Source: Faecalicatena contorta (lineage in GTDB: Bacteria > Bacillota > Clostridia > Lachnospirales > Lachnospiraceae). Taken from it: DNA of 64,000 bases. Below the pieces are notes generated by a model that was given only the letters and a program-made list of their open reading frames with translations, did not search any database and was not told where the DNA came from. Of this stretch, positions 49,826 to 58,485 are shown piece by piece. The first letter of the stretch is position 1, and each line of letters starts with the position of its first letter. Location: NCBI RefSeq assembly GCF_039521745.1, contig NZ_BAAACT010000087.1; one strand, written 5' to 3'. Both the position numbers and the translations under genes were made by a program.

Positions 49826-51952
49826 TTATCTTTCCTGTTCTTTCACTTTTTTGTTAGGAAGTGTTTTTGATCTTTCTGTGCTTTCCAAATTCTTTCCCTG
49901 CTTCTCAAGACTCTTTTCTTTTTGTTCCAAATAGTTTTTCGCATCTTTAATCGCCTGACTTATAGCTGGCTTTGTAAGATATGGATTCTCTGAAGTTGGG
50001 CCAATCAAACGATTTCCTGCAATAAGCTCATATCTCCCACCGTATTCTTCACCATCCGTATAAAAGTCAAAACCAAGTGTTTTACATGCATCCATTCTTT
50101 CTTCTGGAATCTTTTCATAAAGTGCTATCGCTTCTTCAAAGCTTGCAATCTTATCATGGTATTCACCCACTACCGGAAATGCTCCACATTCAGCTACATA
50201 AAACTCGATTCGCAAGTCCTGTTTCTTGGCATCCACATTATACTCACTTACCGCTTGATTCACTTGCTGCAGAATCGAATTCCAAGTCTTCTGCGGCAAC
50301 TCTCCTTTATCAAAAGCATCATTATTTATAGCAACCTCTTTTCCCTCGTGATGAAGTAATGTGATTTTTTCATTTGTTGCTTCCAAAACAACTCCGAATT
50401 TTGAATTTCTTGAGTTATAGTCGAAATAAGCATCTAACCCCTTTTCTAAAGAAGTAAATGTTCCAACCATCCACTCACTTCCTGCAATCTGATCAGATAC
50501 ATAATAGTACCCTACTAATTGAAGCTCATATAATCTGCTTTCCAGCTTGTCAATAAAGTCACTTGCTGTCTGCTTGATTACATTCATAGACTCTTTCAGT
50601 TCTTTCATTTCTCTATCGGATCCCCACGTTGCAATGTATGGGAACGAATAATCCGAAGTGTCCAGTCCAAAGTAATTACATACAGTAAATGCAACACTTT
50701 CGGCTTCTATTTCTTTTGTTTTCCGATCTTTTGGTTCTGTATCCTGTTGTTCCTTATTATGAAGGATTGCATGAGCACATTCATGAATTGCTGTCTTCAT
50801 CGTTTGCTTTTCACTCATTGCAACCTGCAATACAATCTCCCGATTCTCAACGTGATAATATCCTTTGGCATCATCTTCAATATTATCAAAGCGAATCGGA
50901 ACCGGACTGATCTCTCTGATTGCTTTCATAAAATTATCAAAGCCTTCCAGACCTCCCATCAAAGCCGGAATCTTTATCTGTGGAATCTCTTCTCCCTCTG
51001 TCTGACTGAGATCAAATACTGTTGATACCTTAAAGCGTGGAATTGTTGTACTTGCTTCCTCTGTCACTGGATTTCCATTTTCATCCTTCACCGGTTCTCC
51101 TGTCTCTGAATCAATCTTTTGCCTCTCTGTCATCACTTTTACCGGAACTGGTGCAATGATCTTAATTCCTTTTTCCCCTTTTCGTACTTGCCGTCCTAGG
51201 GACTGCCATTTTCGATATCCGGCTACTAAAGATGCATCTGGTTTCTGATGATAGATCAAAATTGTATTATTCAGACTATAACTGTGAAAGGAACTTAAAA
51301 ACTTCAAATAATTCATGTAATTCTCACTTGTTAAAATAGACTGGACTCCTTGCTCCAATTCATCCATGATTTCTTCAAGCTTCCTTGCTTTGTTTTCGGA
51401 AGCATTACTCTTATCCTGATAAAACTGTTCCTCTTTAAGCATTGTCTGCGGCCATTTCAATTGATTGATATCACTGATATAAGAAGGCTTTGATATATCA
51501 TAGTCCTCCTGATCACGGATGGAATAGAACTGTTTGTTCTTACCGATAATAATATGATCTACAAGCGGAATCTGTAAGAGATTTCCTACCTGATGCATCA
51601 TATCCGTAACTTTGACATCTTCCTTTGATGGTTTTAAGCTTCCACTTGGATGGTTATGAAGTAACATCATACAGGCTGCATTTGATAAAATCGCACTCTT
51701 CATAACTTCTCTTGGATGCACCTGTGCCTCATTCAAAGCTCCCATACTGACGATATTCATATTAATGGGCTTCAAATCTGCCTGCAGATTCAAAACACAA
51801 ACCAGTTCCCGATCCATTCCTTCTAACCATTCTCCCAATACTTTTACAGCCTGTTCAGGCGTATTGATCGATTCGTCACTTAATAACGGGGATTCCTGCA
51901 CCAAACGAATGGACACCTGACTTAACCCCTTATTCATCTCATTCTCTGCCAT
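49826..51952 (-). CDS. Fusion of RadC/JAB domain with ArdC antirestriction/metallopeptidase
   Basis: This 708-residue protein joins two usually separate functions. Residues about 20-150 form a RadC-like JAB domain with the metal motif LLHNHPSGSLKPSKEDVKVT. Residues about 185-330 form an ArdC-type single-strand DNA-binding domain (SFHSYSLNNTILIYHQKPDA, GYRKWQSLGRQVRKGEKGIK), followed by a zinc metallopeptidase with HECAHAILH near 395. The C-terminal part has LPD-like repeats. ArdC proteins protect incoming DNA from restriction. ATG at 51952 follows AAGGAGG inside the small gene upstream. Confidence 0.85.
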   Translation of the reverse strand: MAENEMNKGLSQVSIRLVQESPLLSDESINTPEQAVKVLGEWLEGMDRELVCVLNLQADLKPINMNIVSMGALNEAQVHPREVMKSAILSNAACMMLLHNHPSGSLKPSKEDVKVTDMMHQVGNLLQIPLVDHIIIGKNKQFYSIRDQEDYDISKPSYISDINQLKWPQTMLKEEQFYQDKSNASENKARKLEEIMDELEQGVQSILTSENYMNYLKFLSSFHSYSLNNTILIYHQKPDASLVAGYRKWQSLGRQVRKGEKGIKIIAPVPVKVMTERQKIDSETGEPVKDENGNPVTEEASTTIPRFKVSTVFDLSQTEGEEIPQIKIPALMGGLEGFDNFMKAIREISPVPIRFDNIEDDAKGYYHVENREIVLQVAMSEKQTMKTAIHECAHAILHNKEQQDTEPKDRKTKEIEAESVAFTVCNYFGLDTSDYSFPYIATWGSDREMKELKESMNVIKQTASDFIDKLESRLYELQLVGYYYVSDQIAGSEWMVGTFTSLEKGLDAYFDYNSRNSKFGVVLEATNEKITLLHHEGKEVAINNDAFDKGELPQKTWNSILQQVNQAVSEYNVDAKKQDLRIEFYVAECGAFPVVGEYHDKIASFEEAIALYEKIPEERMDACKTLGFDFYTDGEEYGGRYELIAGNRLIGPTSENPYLTKPAISQAIKDAKNYLEQKEKSLEKQGKNLESTERSKTLPNKKVKEQER

Positions 51953-52082
51953 CCGCAAGCCCTCCTTCCAAACTAACTGTTACAATGAATTCTTCCTGAT
52001 CCATCTGTCGAATTTTTTCTGTTAATTCTTGGATTGTAATTCCATCTTTATTCTTTTCTTCTGTTTCTTTTGTTTCCTGCAT
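51939..52082 (-). CDS. Small acidic protein preceding the RadC-ArdC gene
   Basis: I read a 47-residue frame from ATG at 52082 with AAAGGAGA upstream. The product starts MQETKETEEKNKDGITIQEL and ends VTVSLEGGLADGRE. It overlaps the next gene by 14 bases and supplies its Shine-Dalgarno. Short acidic proteins at this place are common in Tn1549-like elements. Function unknown; expression is well supported by the signals. Confidence 0.65.
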   Translation of the reverse strand: MQETKETEEKNKDGITIQELTEKIRQMDQEEFIVTVSLEGGLADGRE

Positions 52083-52113
52083 TATAGAATCTCCTTTCTT
52101 AGTTCATAAGAAA

Positions 52114-52149
52114 AGGACCTCAGCCCGACCGAAGCCAAACTGAAGTCCT
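52114..52149 (-). terminator. Terminator-like hairpin between small gene and DUF5688 gene
   Basis: On the minus strand AGGACTTCAG pairs with CTGAGGTCCT (one G-T pair), followed by TTTTCTT. It would partly end transcripts from upstream genes before the RadC-ArdC unit. Confidence 0.6.
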
Positions 52150-52213
52150 AATCTTCTAACGATTCCTTCTCCTCTCACAACGGTTTCTTACATTATTGGA
52201 ATATTTCTCATAC

Positions 52214-53230
52214 TTAAAGACTCATCTCATGACTTTTCTTCGGTTTCTGGATTCCTTCAGTTCCTTTCTCCGCAACATGTTTCTGGCTATTCTCTTTCTG
52301 TCTTGCAACGAATTTGTCTACTTTTTCGAAAACTCGGTCCTTTGTATCAAAATGATATACTTCATCAGTTAAGCGGTCTGCATCTTCAACAAATGAACCA
52401 TTAACCTCTGCTACCATTTCTTTGAGATGATGTATCGGCATCCCTTTTGAATCTGGTAGAATCAATGTTTCGTGCGTAGAGGAAGGCAGAATCATAAAAT
52501 CTCCAATTTTTTCTCCCAACTGCTCCATTACTTCCGGATAAAACAACGCCGCTGCTCCATATGTTTTAGTTTCATTCGAAACAACAATCAATGGGATCGT
52601 TTCATCTTTCAACGCTTCTTCCAGGCTTTCCTGTGGTGATGCAAACGCTCCTGTTGGATCTATGATCCCCATCACTGCCTGAGTTATTGTCATCACAGAC
52701 AATGGGAACAGTTTCTGACTGTTATTTAATGCATCCTGGTGTAACTGCTCCTGAGTGACCCCAAGTGTTTCCAGCCAGCTGTTTGTAATCATTGACTTAC
52801 TGATTCCTTCCCCGTCTTTAGTTAATAAGATGTGATAAGTCAATGCCAAATCTTCCATCTGACAATGTGGAACATTCTCTAAAATATTTTCATTTCCTTC
52901 TACCCGGTCTACCCGAATAAATAAATGTGGTTTAACCTGTTCATAATCAAAACTGATTTCTTTTGCACGGTCCACTTCCTTACTTTCTACAATTCCTGGA
53001 ATCCTCTCATAAAATTTTGATAGATCCTGACCATCTTTATATGCTTCATATAACTCATCAAGATTAATTGATGCTTGAGCATTTTTCTCCGGAATATTAA
53101 TAAAAAGTGCTTCATAACTGTAATTCATTTTTTGATATGTCCCAAAACTAAGCTCCACATCTTTCGCTTCTTCTGGTAAATGTGCTCTTACATTTTCTTT
53201 TACTTCTTCTTTAAATGTCTTAAAATCCAT
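52214..53230 (-). CDS. DUF5688 family ICE protein
   Basis: This 338-residue soluble protein is a regular member of clostridial conjugative elements. It has MDFKTFKEEVKENVRAHLPE at the start, ELSFGTYQKMNYSYEALFIN, PHLFIRVDRVEGNENILENV and a GAAALFYPEVMEQLGEKIGD stretch near the end. I chose ATG at 53230 after AAGGAGA; a longer frame would overlap topB. Only four bases separate it from topB. No known enzyme motif is visible. Confidence 0.8.
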   Translation of the reverse strand: MDFKTFKEEVKENVRAHLPEEAKDVELSFGTYQKMNYSYEALFINIPEKNAQASINLDELYEAYKDGQDLSKFYERIPGIVESKEVDRAKEISFDYEQVKPHLFIRVDRVEGNENILENVPHCQMEDLALTYHILLTKDGEGISKSMITNSWLETLGVTQEQLHQDALNNSQKLFPLSVMTITQAVMGIIDPTGAFASPQESLEEALKDETIPLIVVSNETKTYGAAALFYPEVMEQLGEKIGDFMILPSSTHETLILPDSKGMPIHHLKEMVAEVNGSFVEDADRLTDEVYHFDTKDRVFEKVDKFVARQKENSQKHVAEKGTEGIQKPKKSHEMSL

Positions 53231-53234
53231 ACGA

Positions 53235-55334
53235 TTAGTTCTCCTTTTTTCTTGTTGTATTTTTTGGGAACTCCAACTGGAATCGGGCCTTTCCATCCTC
53301 TATTTCCATTACGAGATCCGCATTAAAAAATTTATTCTTTTTTGCAGAATATAGATCTGTCATCGTTACCCTGCCCTTTTGCAGAAGTGCCTTTGCAGTT
53401 GCTTCATCCATCGTTTTACCCATTTTTTCAAGAAAGTTATTTTCTTTCCACAAAACAAAGGAACAATCACGATTGGAGCAATAGAAATTCTTCTTTCCAC
53501 TGTAAACAGGATTTCCACAGACCGGACAGGTTCCGATGGCCTTCCTAGTATCAAACTTATGAGTCTGCTCGGATGAAAGTTTCCTGCAATCTGAGATCAG
53601 TAACATCACCATTCCTTTGATTCCTTCTAAAAAACTTTGATCCGTCAGATCTCCCTTTTCCATTTCCAACAGCTTGTTTTCCCATTCCGCTGTAAGTGCT
53701 GCCGATTTCAAATAGTCCGGAACGACTTCTATCAGGAGTTTTCCATCTTCTGTACAGGAAATCTGTTTTCCTTTTCTTACGGCATATTTCGAAAATACAA
53801 GCTTCTCAATGATGGACGCTCTTGTTGCCGGTGTTCCAAGACCTTTCTTTTCGGTTTCCTTTTCAAAGTCCTTATTTCCCGCTGTTTCCATTGCAGCAAG
53901 TAACGTATCTTCGGTATATTCTTTTGGTGGTGTTGTATAATGCACTGTCTTTTGAACAGGAACACACCGAAAGATTGTCTCTTTTATCACTTCCGGAAAT
54001 TCTTTTTCTGATGCACAAAATTCTTCCATAGCCATTCCTTGGTCATTCTTGAAACACTCCTCATAAAGTTTCCATCCATACTGCAGAATCTTCTTTCCCT
54101 TCGCCTCGAATAATTCACCTTTACTCTCCACTTGAACAGAGATTTCTTCATACTTATACTCCTGGTCTGTTGCCATCAATAACCTGATTGCAATTAAAAA
54201 CAAAACTTGATATTCCGTTTCTTTCAATGAGTAGAGATCGTAATTTCTTAGTTCCTCGGTTGGAAGAATCGCATGATGGTCAGTTACTTTACTAGAATCT
54301 ATCACCTGTTTCAGGAATGGTTGCTTTGGTTCATCAAATGGTCCAAGTGGATGATATTTTTCATGGATCAGAGTAATCACACGCCTTGCTGTCGCTTCTG
54401 CATCTTCTGGAAGATACTGACTATCCGTTCTTGGATACGTAATCAGCTTTTCCTCATACAGTTTCTGTGCAAGGTCCAGTGTCTGTTTTGCAGTAAGTCC
54501 GTAATAACGGTTTGCATCTCTTTGCAGAGTTGTCAGATCATACAGTAATGGGGGCTTTTTCTTTTTCTCTGTTTTCTCAACACTTGTCACTACTGCATCG
54601 GCTCCATTACACTTTCTGACCAGTTCCTCTGCTTGCATCTCGTCAAAGATCTTTTTCTTTACTGCAAGCATTCCATTGCAATCCATTTCTACATTGAAAT
54701 ACTTCTCTTTCTGGAATTCCCTGATCTGCTTTGCTCTCTCTTCTAAAAGAGAAAGAGTTGGTGTCATCACTCGTCCGATTCTTAGCAGCTTATAATACTT
54801 ATTGGTAAATGCTCTGGTTGCATTCATTCCGATCAGCCAGTCTGCTTTACTCCTGCAAATAGCTGCCTTTGCCAGATTGTCATAATCTTTAGAACTTTTC
54901 AGATTCTTAAATCCATCTAAGATTGCCCGGTCTTCCATTGAGTTGATCCACAACCTTTTTACTGGTTTCGTACAGCCTGACAGATCATAAACTTGTCGGA
55001 AAATCAGTTCTCCTTCTCGTCCGGCATCACAGGCATTCACCACATATTCAAGTTCCGGTAGAAGCAATAGCTTTTTCAAAAGATAGAACTGTTTCTTCTT
55101 ATCTTCTGAAATCATCAGTTTCCATCGATCTGGAAGAATCGGTAGATCCTCGAAATTCCATTTCTCATATTTGGAATCATAAGCATCCGGGGAAGCATAT
55201 TCCGCTAGATGACCAACACACCAACTGATTAAACAATCTGTTCCTTCTAAAAATCCCTCCTTCCTCGTTTCTACTCCAAGTACTTTTCCAATGCTCATGC
55301 CAACACTTGGTTTTTCTGTTATCACTAAATACAT
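53235..55334 (-). CDS. topB: DNA topoisomerase III (type IA)
   Basis: This 699-residue topoisomerase III relaxes and decatenates DNA, here presumably during conjugative transfer. The TOPRIM domain opens YLVITEKPSVGMSIGKVLGV, with ACDAGREGELIFR near 115. The core has RIGRVMTPTLSLLEERAKQI and the catalytic tyrosine in LITYPRTDSQYLP near 300. A C-terminal zinc finger (CPVCGNPVYSGKKNFYC) and an extra domain finish it. ATG at 55334 follows GGAGGTG. TopB is a standard gene of Tn1549/CTn-like elements. Confidence 0.95.
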   Translation of the reverse strand: MYLVITEKPSVGMSIGKVLGVETRKEGFLEGTDCLISWCVGHLAEYASPDAYDSKYEKWNFEDLPILPDRWKLMISEDKKKQFYLLKKLLLLPELEYVVNACDAGREGELIFRQVYDLSGCTKPVKRLWINSMEDRAILDGFKNLKSSKDYDNLAKAAICRSKADWLIGMNATRAFTNKYYKLLRIGRVMTPTLSLLEERAKQIREFQKEKYFNVEMDCNGMLAVKKKIFDEMQAEELVRKCNGADAVVTSVEKTEKKKKPPLLYDLTTLQRDANRYYGLTAKQTLDLAQKLYEEKLITYPRTDSQYLPEDAEATARRVITLIHEKYHPLGPFDEPKQPFLKQVIDSSKVTDHHAILPTEELRNYDLYSLKETEYQVLFLIAIRLLMATDQEYKYEEISVQVESKGELFEAKGKKILQYGWKLYEECFKNDQGMAMEEFCASEKEFPEVIKETIFRCVPVQKTVHYTTPPKEYTEDTLLAAMETAGNKDFEKETEKKGLGTPATRASIIEKLVFSKYAVRKGKQISCTEDGKLLIEVVPDYLKSAALTAEWENKLLEMEKGDLTDQSFLEGIKGMVMLLISDCRKLSSEQTHKFDTRKAIGTCPVCGNPVYSGKKNFYCSNRDCSFVLWKENNFLEKMGKTMDEATAKALLQKGRVTMTDLYSAKKNKFFNADLVMEIEDGKARFQLEFPKNTTRKKEN

Positions 55335-55421
55335 GTAATTTTCACCTCCTCATTAGATAGAAACGTTTTGGGGGGCTTATACAACCAAATCCCAAAACTA
55401 TTTCTAAAAGTTCAAATTCCC

Positions 55422-56117
55422 TTATTCTTCCATTCCTTCACTTGGAGATTCTTCTTCCTCTTTCTTTGGTTTATAGATTTTGAAATAGTATCCTGCAGCA
55501 CCAACAACCGCTACAACAATCCCTAATAACCCATAGCCCGACCAGTCAAATCCGGAATCCTTCTTTTTGCTTGTCTCTTCTTTCGATGGATCTGTAACAT
55601 CGGACTTCTGCTCTGTCTTTGCATCCTTCTTCTCTTCATCTAATACAATCCCTGCTGTTACAGAACTACCACTTTCTGTCTTTGTGCTGTCTTCTGTTAG
55701 AAACTGCTTTAGATCATTTTCATCAATTTCGGAAAGCATATAGACGTTATCAATGTTATTGGCATGATCGATCACTAAATAATACGTATTGTTATTCTTG
55801 GTCTTAATGGTGTAAAACTCCTTTGTAGAACTGTCACTGATGGAATCCTGCACCTGACCATTCCCTGATGTAGAAAAAGCATTGCTATTTGGTGTTGGAC
55901 TATTTTGATTGGTTGTCCCCTGATTAGCCGCCTGCGTTGGTACTGTTTGCTCCTTTGTTTCTCCTGTACTGGTTGTTGATGCATTCTCCTGTAAAACTTT
56001 TGTTTCTTCTGCCGATGCATCTACATAGGCTAAAACTGGAACAGGGACACTCATCAGTGCCCCTGCAGATACCATTGCAATCATTGTATTTCTACATATT
56101 TTTTTCCAACCTTTCAT
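55422..56117 (-). CDS. DUF4366 exported membrane protein
   Basis: This 231-residue protein has a signal peptide (to about VLAYV, residue 32), a Ser/Thr/Asn-rich linker, a short beta domain (KEFYTIKTKNNNTYYLVIDH, NVYMLSEIDENDLKQFL), a charged region, one transmembrane segment (about 193-213, YGLLGIVVAVVGAAGYYFKI) and an acidic tail. DUF4366 proteins regularly lie next to DUF4315 and topB in these elements. Its start overlaps the DUF4315 gene by 26 bases. Confidence 0.85.
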   Translation of the reverse strand: MKGWKKICRNTMIAMVSAGALMSVPVPVLAYVDASAEETKVLQENASTTSTGETKEQTVPTQAANQGTTNQNSPTPNSNAFSTSGNGQVQDSISDSSTKEFYTIKTKNNNTYYLVIDHANNIDNVYMLSEIDENDLKQFLTEDSTKTESGSSVTAGIVLDEEKKDAKTEQKSDVTDPSKEETSKKKDSGFDWSGYGLLGIVVAVVGAAGYYFKIYKPKKEEEESPSEGMEE

Positions 56118-56376
56118 TCCTTGGTTCCTCCTTCTTGACTTCTATTTTCTGAATTTCTCCGGTTTTACTAAGAACAACCGTACCATTCTGAATTCCGGAC
56201 AACACCTCTAAGAGCTCTTTACTGTTGTAATGTTTGCTCCGGATGCTGCGGATGATTTCATTGTTCTCTTCCTCCTTAAGAGCTGCCTTTATTCCTTTTA
56301 GATAGGCCTGTAGCTCCACCATTTTCTTCTCTGTTTTGTCAATTTCCTCAAGATACTTTTTGATTTTTCGATTCAT
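56092..56376 (-). CDS. DUF4315 family protein
   Basis: This 94-residue protein has an N-terminal coiled coil (about 3-40, KIKKYLEEIDKTEKKMVELQ) and NSKELLEVLSGIQNG near residue 52. DUF4315 is a short ICE-borne family always near the NlpC/P60 gene and DUF4366. ATG at 56376 follows GGGGGTG. Its end overlaps the DUF4366 gene. Confidence 0.85.
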   Translation of the reverse strand: MNRKIKKYLEEIDKTEKKMVELQAYLKGIKAALKEEENNEIIRSIRSKHYNSKELLEVLSGIQNGTVVLSKTGEIQKIEVKKEEPRNERLEKNM

Positions 56377-56388
56377 GTTCTCACCCCC

Positions 56389-58452
56389 TTACGGCAATCG
56401 TCCATATGCTAAGAAATGGGACTGCCAATACGTTGAATTGATATTTGCATACTGAATTGGATCTCCACAATGGATCATCATTCCATTTCCCACATAGATT
56501 CCAACATGGCTTGCTCCACTTGTGTTATAAGTATTTTGGAAGAAGATCAGATCTCCAGGCTTTGCATCCTGTGGAGATACATAAGCACAGATATTACGTA
56601 GTCCTTCTGCTGTCTGTCTTCCGATATTCCAGCCATTTCCACAATTGTTGATGACATAAGAAACAAATCCGGAACAGTCAAAGCTTGTCTCCGGTGATGC
56701 TCCTCCCCATACATAGGGATATCCCAGATACTTTTCAGCTTCTGTGATCATGTTTCGGAATTTCTCATCTGTTAGTGCCTCTGGTGGAATCTCATAATGA
56801 AAGCCACCACCTGAATTCGAGATATTATTTCGATCAAAGAGATAATCCCTGTTTCCATAGGTCTGATTCAAGATTGCATAATGCGCTTTCTGAACTTCTG
56901 TCAGATTCCTTTGTGCTACAGCATCAAATCCATAATTGGTTAATTTCACATTGAAGATTCGTTTGGTTGTTGTCTGTGTTACTTCTACTGACTGACTTCC
57001 ATTACTGTCAGCAAGATAGGCTTCCCACGTCTGATGTCCATGTGCCTGGGCCTCGGAATGATTTCCATAATAAACATCGAAATCCACTCCATAGCGCGCA
57101 AAAGCCCCCGTATCCTCTACGGTATATTCCACTCCATTCATCACAACCTTTGTTCCAAGTGGCACAATCGGATTTCTGGCATCTACTGCCAAGGTGTGAT
57201 TTGCCTGTGGCATGACTCCACTTGCAGTAGCTCCCCCGGCCCACTGTCCACAACAGATGGAACAGCTGCAGTAACCGCTTGTCACTACTTGTCCAAGACT
57301 TTGACCAACCGTAATCGTACGTGTCTCTGTCACTGTTTCTGTTTGAGACGATGTTTCCAACACATATTGCTGTTGCAGTAGTGCCGGAAGTTCATCTTTT
57401 ACATCTTCGTAAGTAAACTCCCCATACTTTGCTGTCAGATAAGAAATCAAATGATATGGATTATGCGTAATCTCATCCACTTGATAGCGATACTCATCAT
57501 ATCCCGGATGTCTTGATTCCATTGCATTGATCTGTCGGTTTAAATCGGATTCCAACTCACTATACCGTCGTTCTACTTCCCAGATTGCCTCATCTGTGCT
57601 TGGATAAGTAGTTGAAATAATGAGGGAACCTGCCCCTTGGATGATTGAGCTGCAACTTCCAAGAAGTGAGATACATAGGACAAGAACAAGAATGATTCCA
57701 GCCACTGGGAGGACAATAGATTTATGCTTCTGAAAGGTCTGCTGTATAACTTGCTTCACCGTACTGGCAATTCCTTTGATTCCTTGAACAGTACCTCTTG
57801 TACCAGCTTGGACTTCCCCATAAGCAGCTTTTTGTCTCTTTCGCTTCCAGAACTGATTCACTTGTTGCTTGGAAGTATTCGCTGTTTTCTGCTTTGATGC
57901 CCCTTCCTCAAAATGCGCTTTAGATTCCTTCTCTTCATATTCCTTCGATTTCTTTAGTTTTTTTCTTCTGAAAGAATACTGCTTTCCTCTTTGAATCTCT
58001 TTTTGAAGAAAAGCCCCTCCGCTTTCTGTTAGAACCATTGCGTCTTCTGTAAGCTTTTCGGATATCATATCGGTATCTGACTGCTTCTCCTTTGTTTCTG
58101 TAGACTGCATGGTAGCTTGAGCGATTCTCTTAACAGCCACCGGTTCACCTGAAAGGATTCGATCTGTTTTCTTTTCTGCGAACTTTAGCCGGCCTTGTTT
58201 TTTCTGTTCCTGATTCAGTCGGCTTTTCTTCTGTTTATGCTCTGTTTCTTTCTTTGTATTCTTACCAGTATCTATTTCTATTTTCTTCTTGGCATGAAAA
58301 GGGGCAGCTCTTACAGGCTGCCCAGGGTCTTTTGCTTCTTTGCTTTCCTTTGGTTGTACATCAACACTTTGCTTTTCCGATGAAATCCTATGATACTTCT
58401 GGATTCTTCTTCGACTCAGCTTCTTTTTTCTTTTTGCTTTTTCCTCAAGCAT
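56389..58452 (-). CDS. ICE cell-wall hydrolase: 3D domain plus NlpC/P60 (CD1108-like)
   Basis: This 687-residue protein opens the peptidoglycan for the mating channel. A Lys/Arg/Gln-rich cytoplasmic part (about 1-240) is followed by one transmembrane segment (about 246-268), a helical stalk, a 3D-like domain (SGYCSCSICCGQWAGGATAS, VPLGTKVVMNGVEYTVEDTG, about 400-480) and a C-terminal NlpC/P60 domain with catalytic Cys in SFDCSGFVSYV and His in ASHVGIYVG. I chose ATG at 58452, nine bases after AGGTGG. It corresponds to the VirB1/CwlT role in other elements. Confidence 0.9.
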   Translation of the reverse strand: MLEEKAKRKKKLSRRRIQKYHRISSEKQSVDVQPKESKEAKDPGQPVRAAPFHAKKKIEIDTGKNTKKETEHKQKKSRLNQEQKKQGRLKFAEKKTDRILSGEPVAVKRIAQATMQSTETKEKQSDTDMISEKLTEDAMVLTESGGAFLQKEIQRGKQYSFRRKKLKKSKEYEEKESKAHFEEGASKQKTANTSKQQVNQFWKRKRQKAAYGEVQAGTRGTVQGIKGIASTVKQVIQQTFQKHKSIVLPVAGIILVLVLCISLLGSCSSIIQGAGSLIISTTYPSTDEAIWEVERRYSELESDLNRQINAMESRHPGYDEYRYQVDEITHNPYHLISYLTAKYGEFTYEDVKDELPALLQQQYVLETSSQTETVTETRTITVGQSLGQVVTSGYCSCSICCGQWAGGATASGVMPQANHTLAVDARNPIVPLGTKVVMNGVEYTVEDTGAFARYGVDFDVYYGNHSEAQAHGHQTWEAYLADSNGSQSVEVTQTTTKRIFNVKLTNYGFDAVAQRNLTEVQKAHYAILNQTYGNRDYLFDRNNISNSGGGFHYEIPPEALTDEKFRNMITEAEKYLGYPYVWGGASPETSFDCSGFVSYVINNCGNGWNIGRQTAEGLRNICAYVSPQDAKPGDLIFFQNTYNTSGASHVGIYVGNGMMIHCGDPIQYANINSTYWQSHFLAYGRLP

Positions 58453-58485
58453 CTGCATGCACCACCTTTCCTAAGTTTTACTCTC

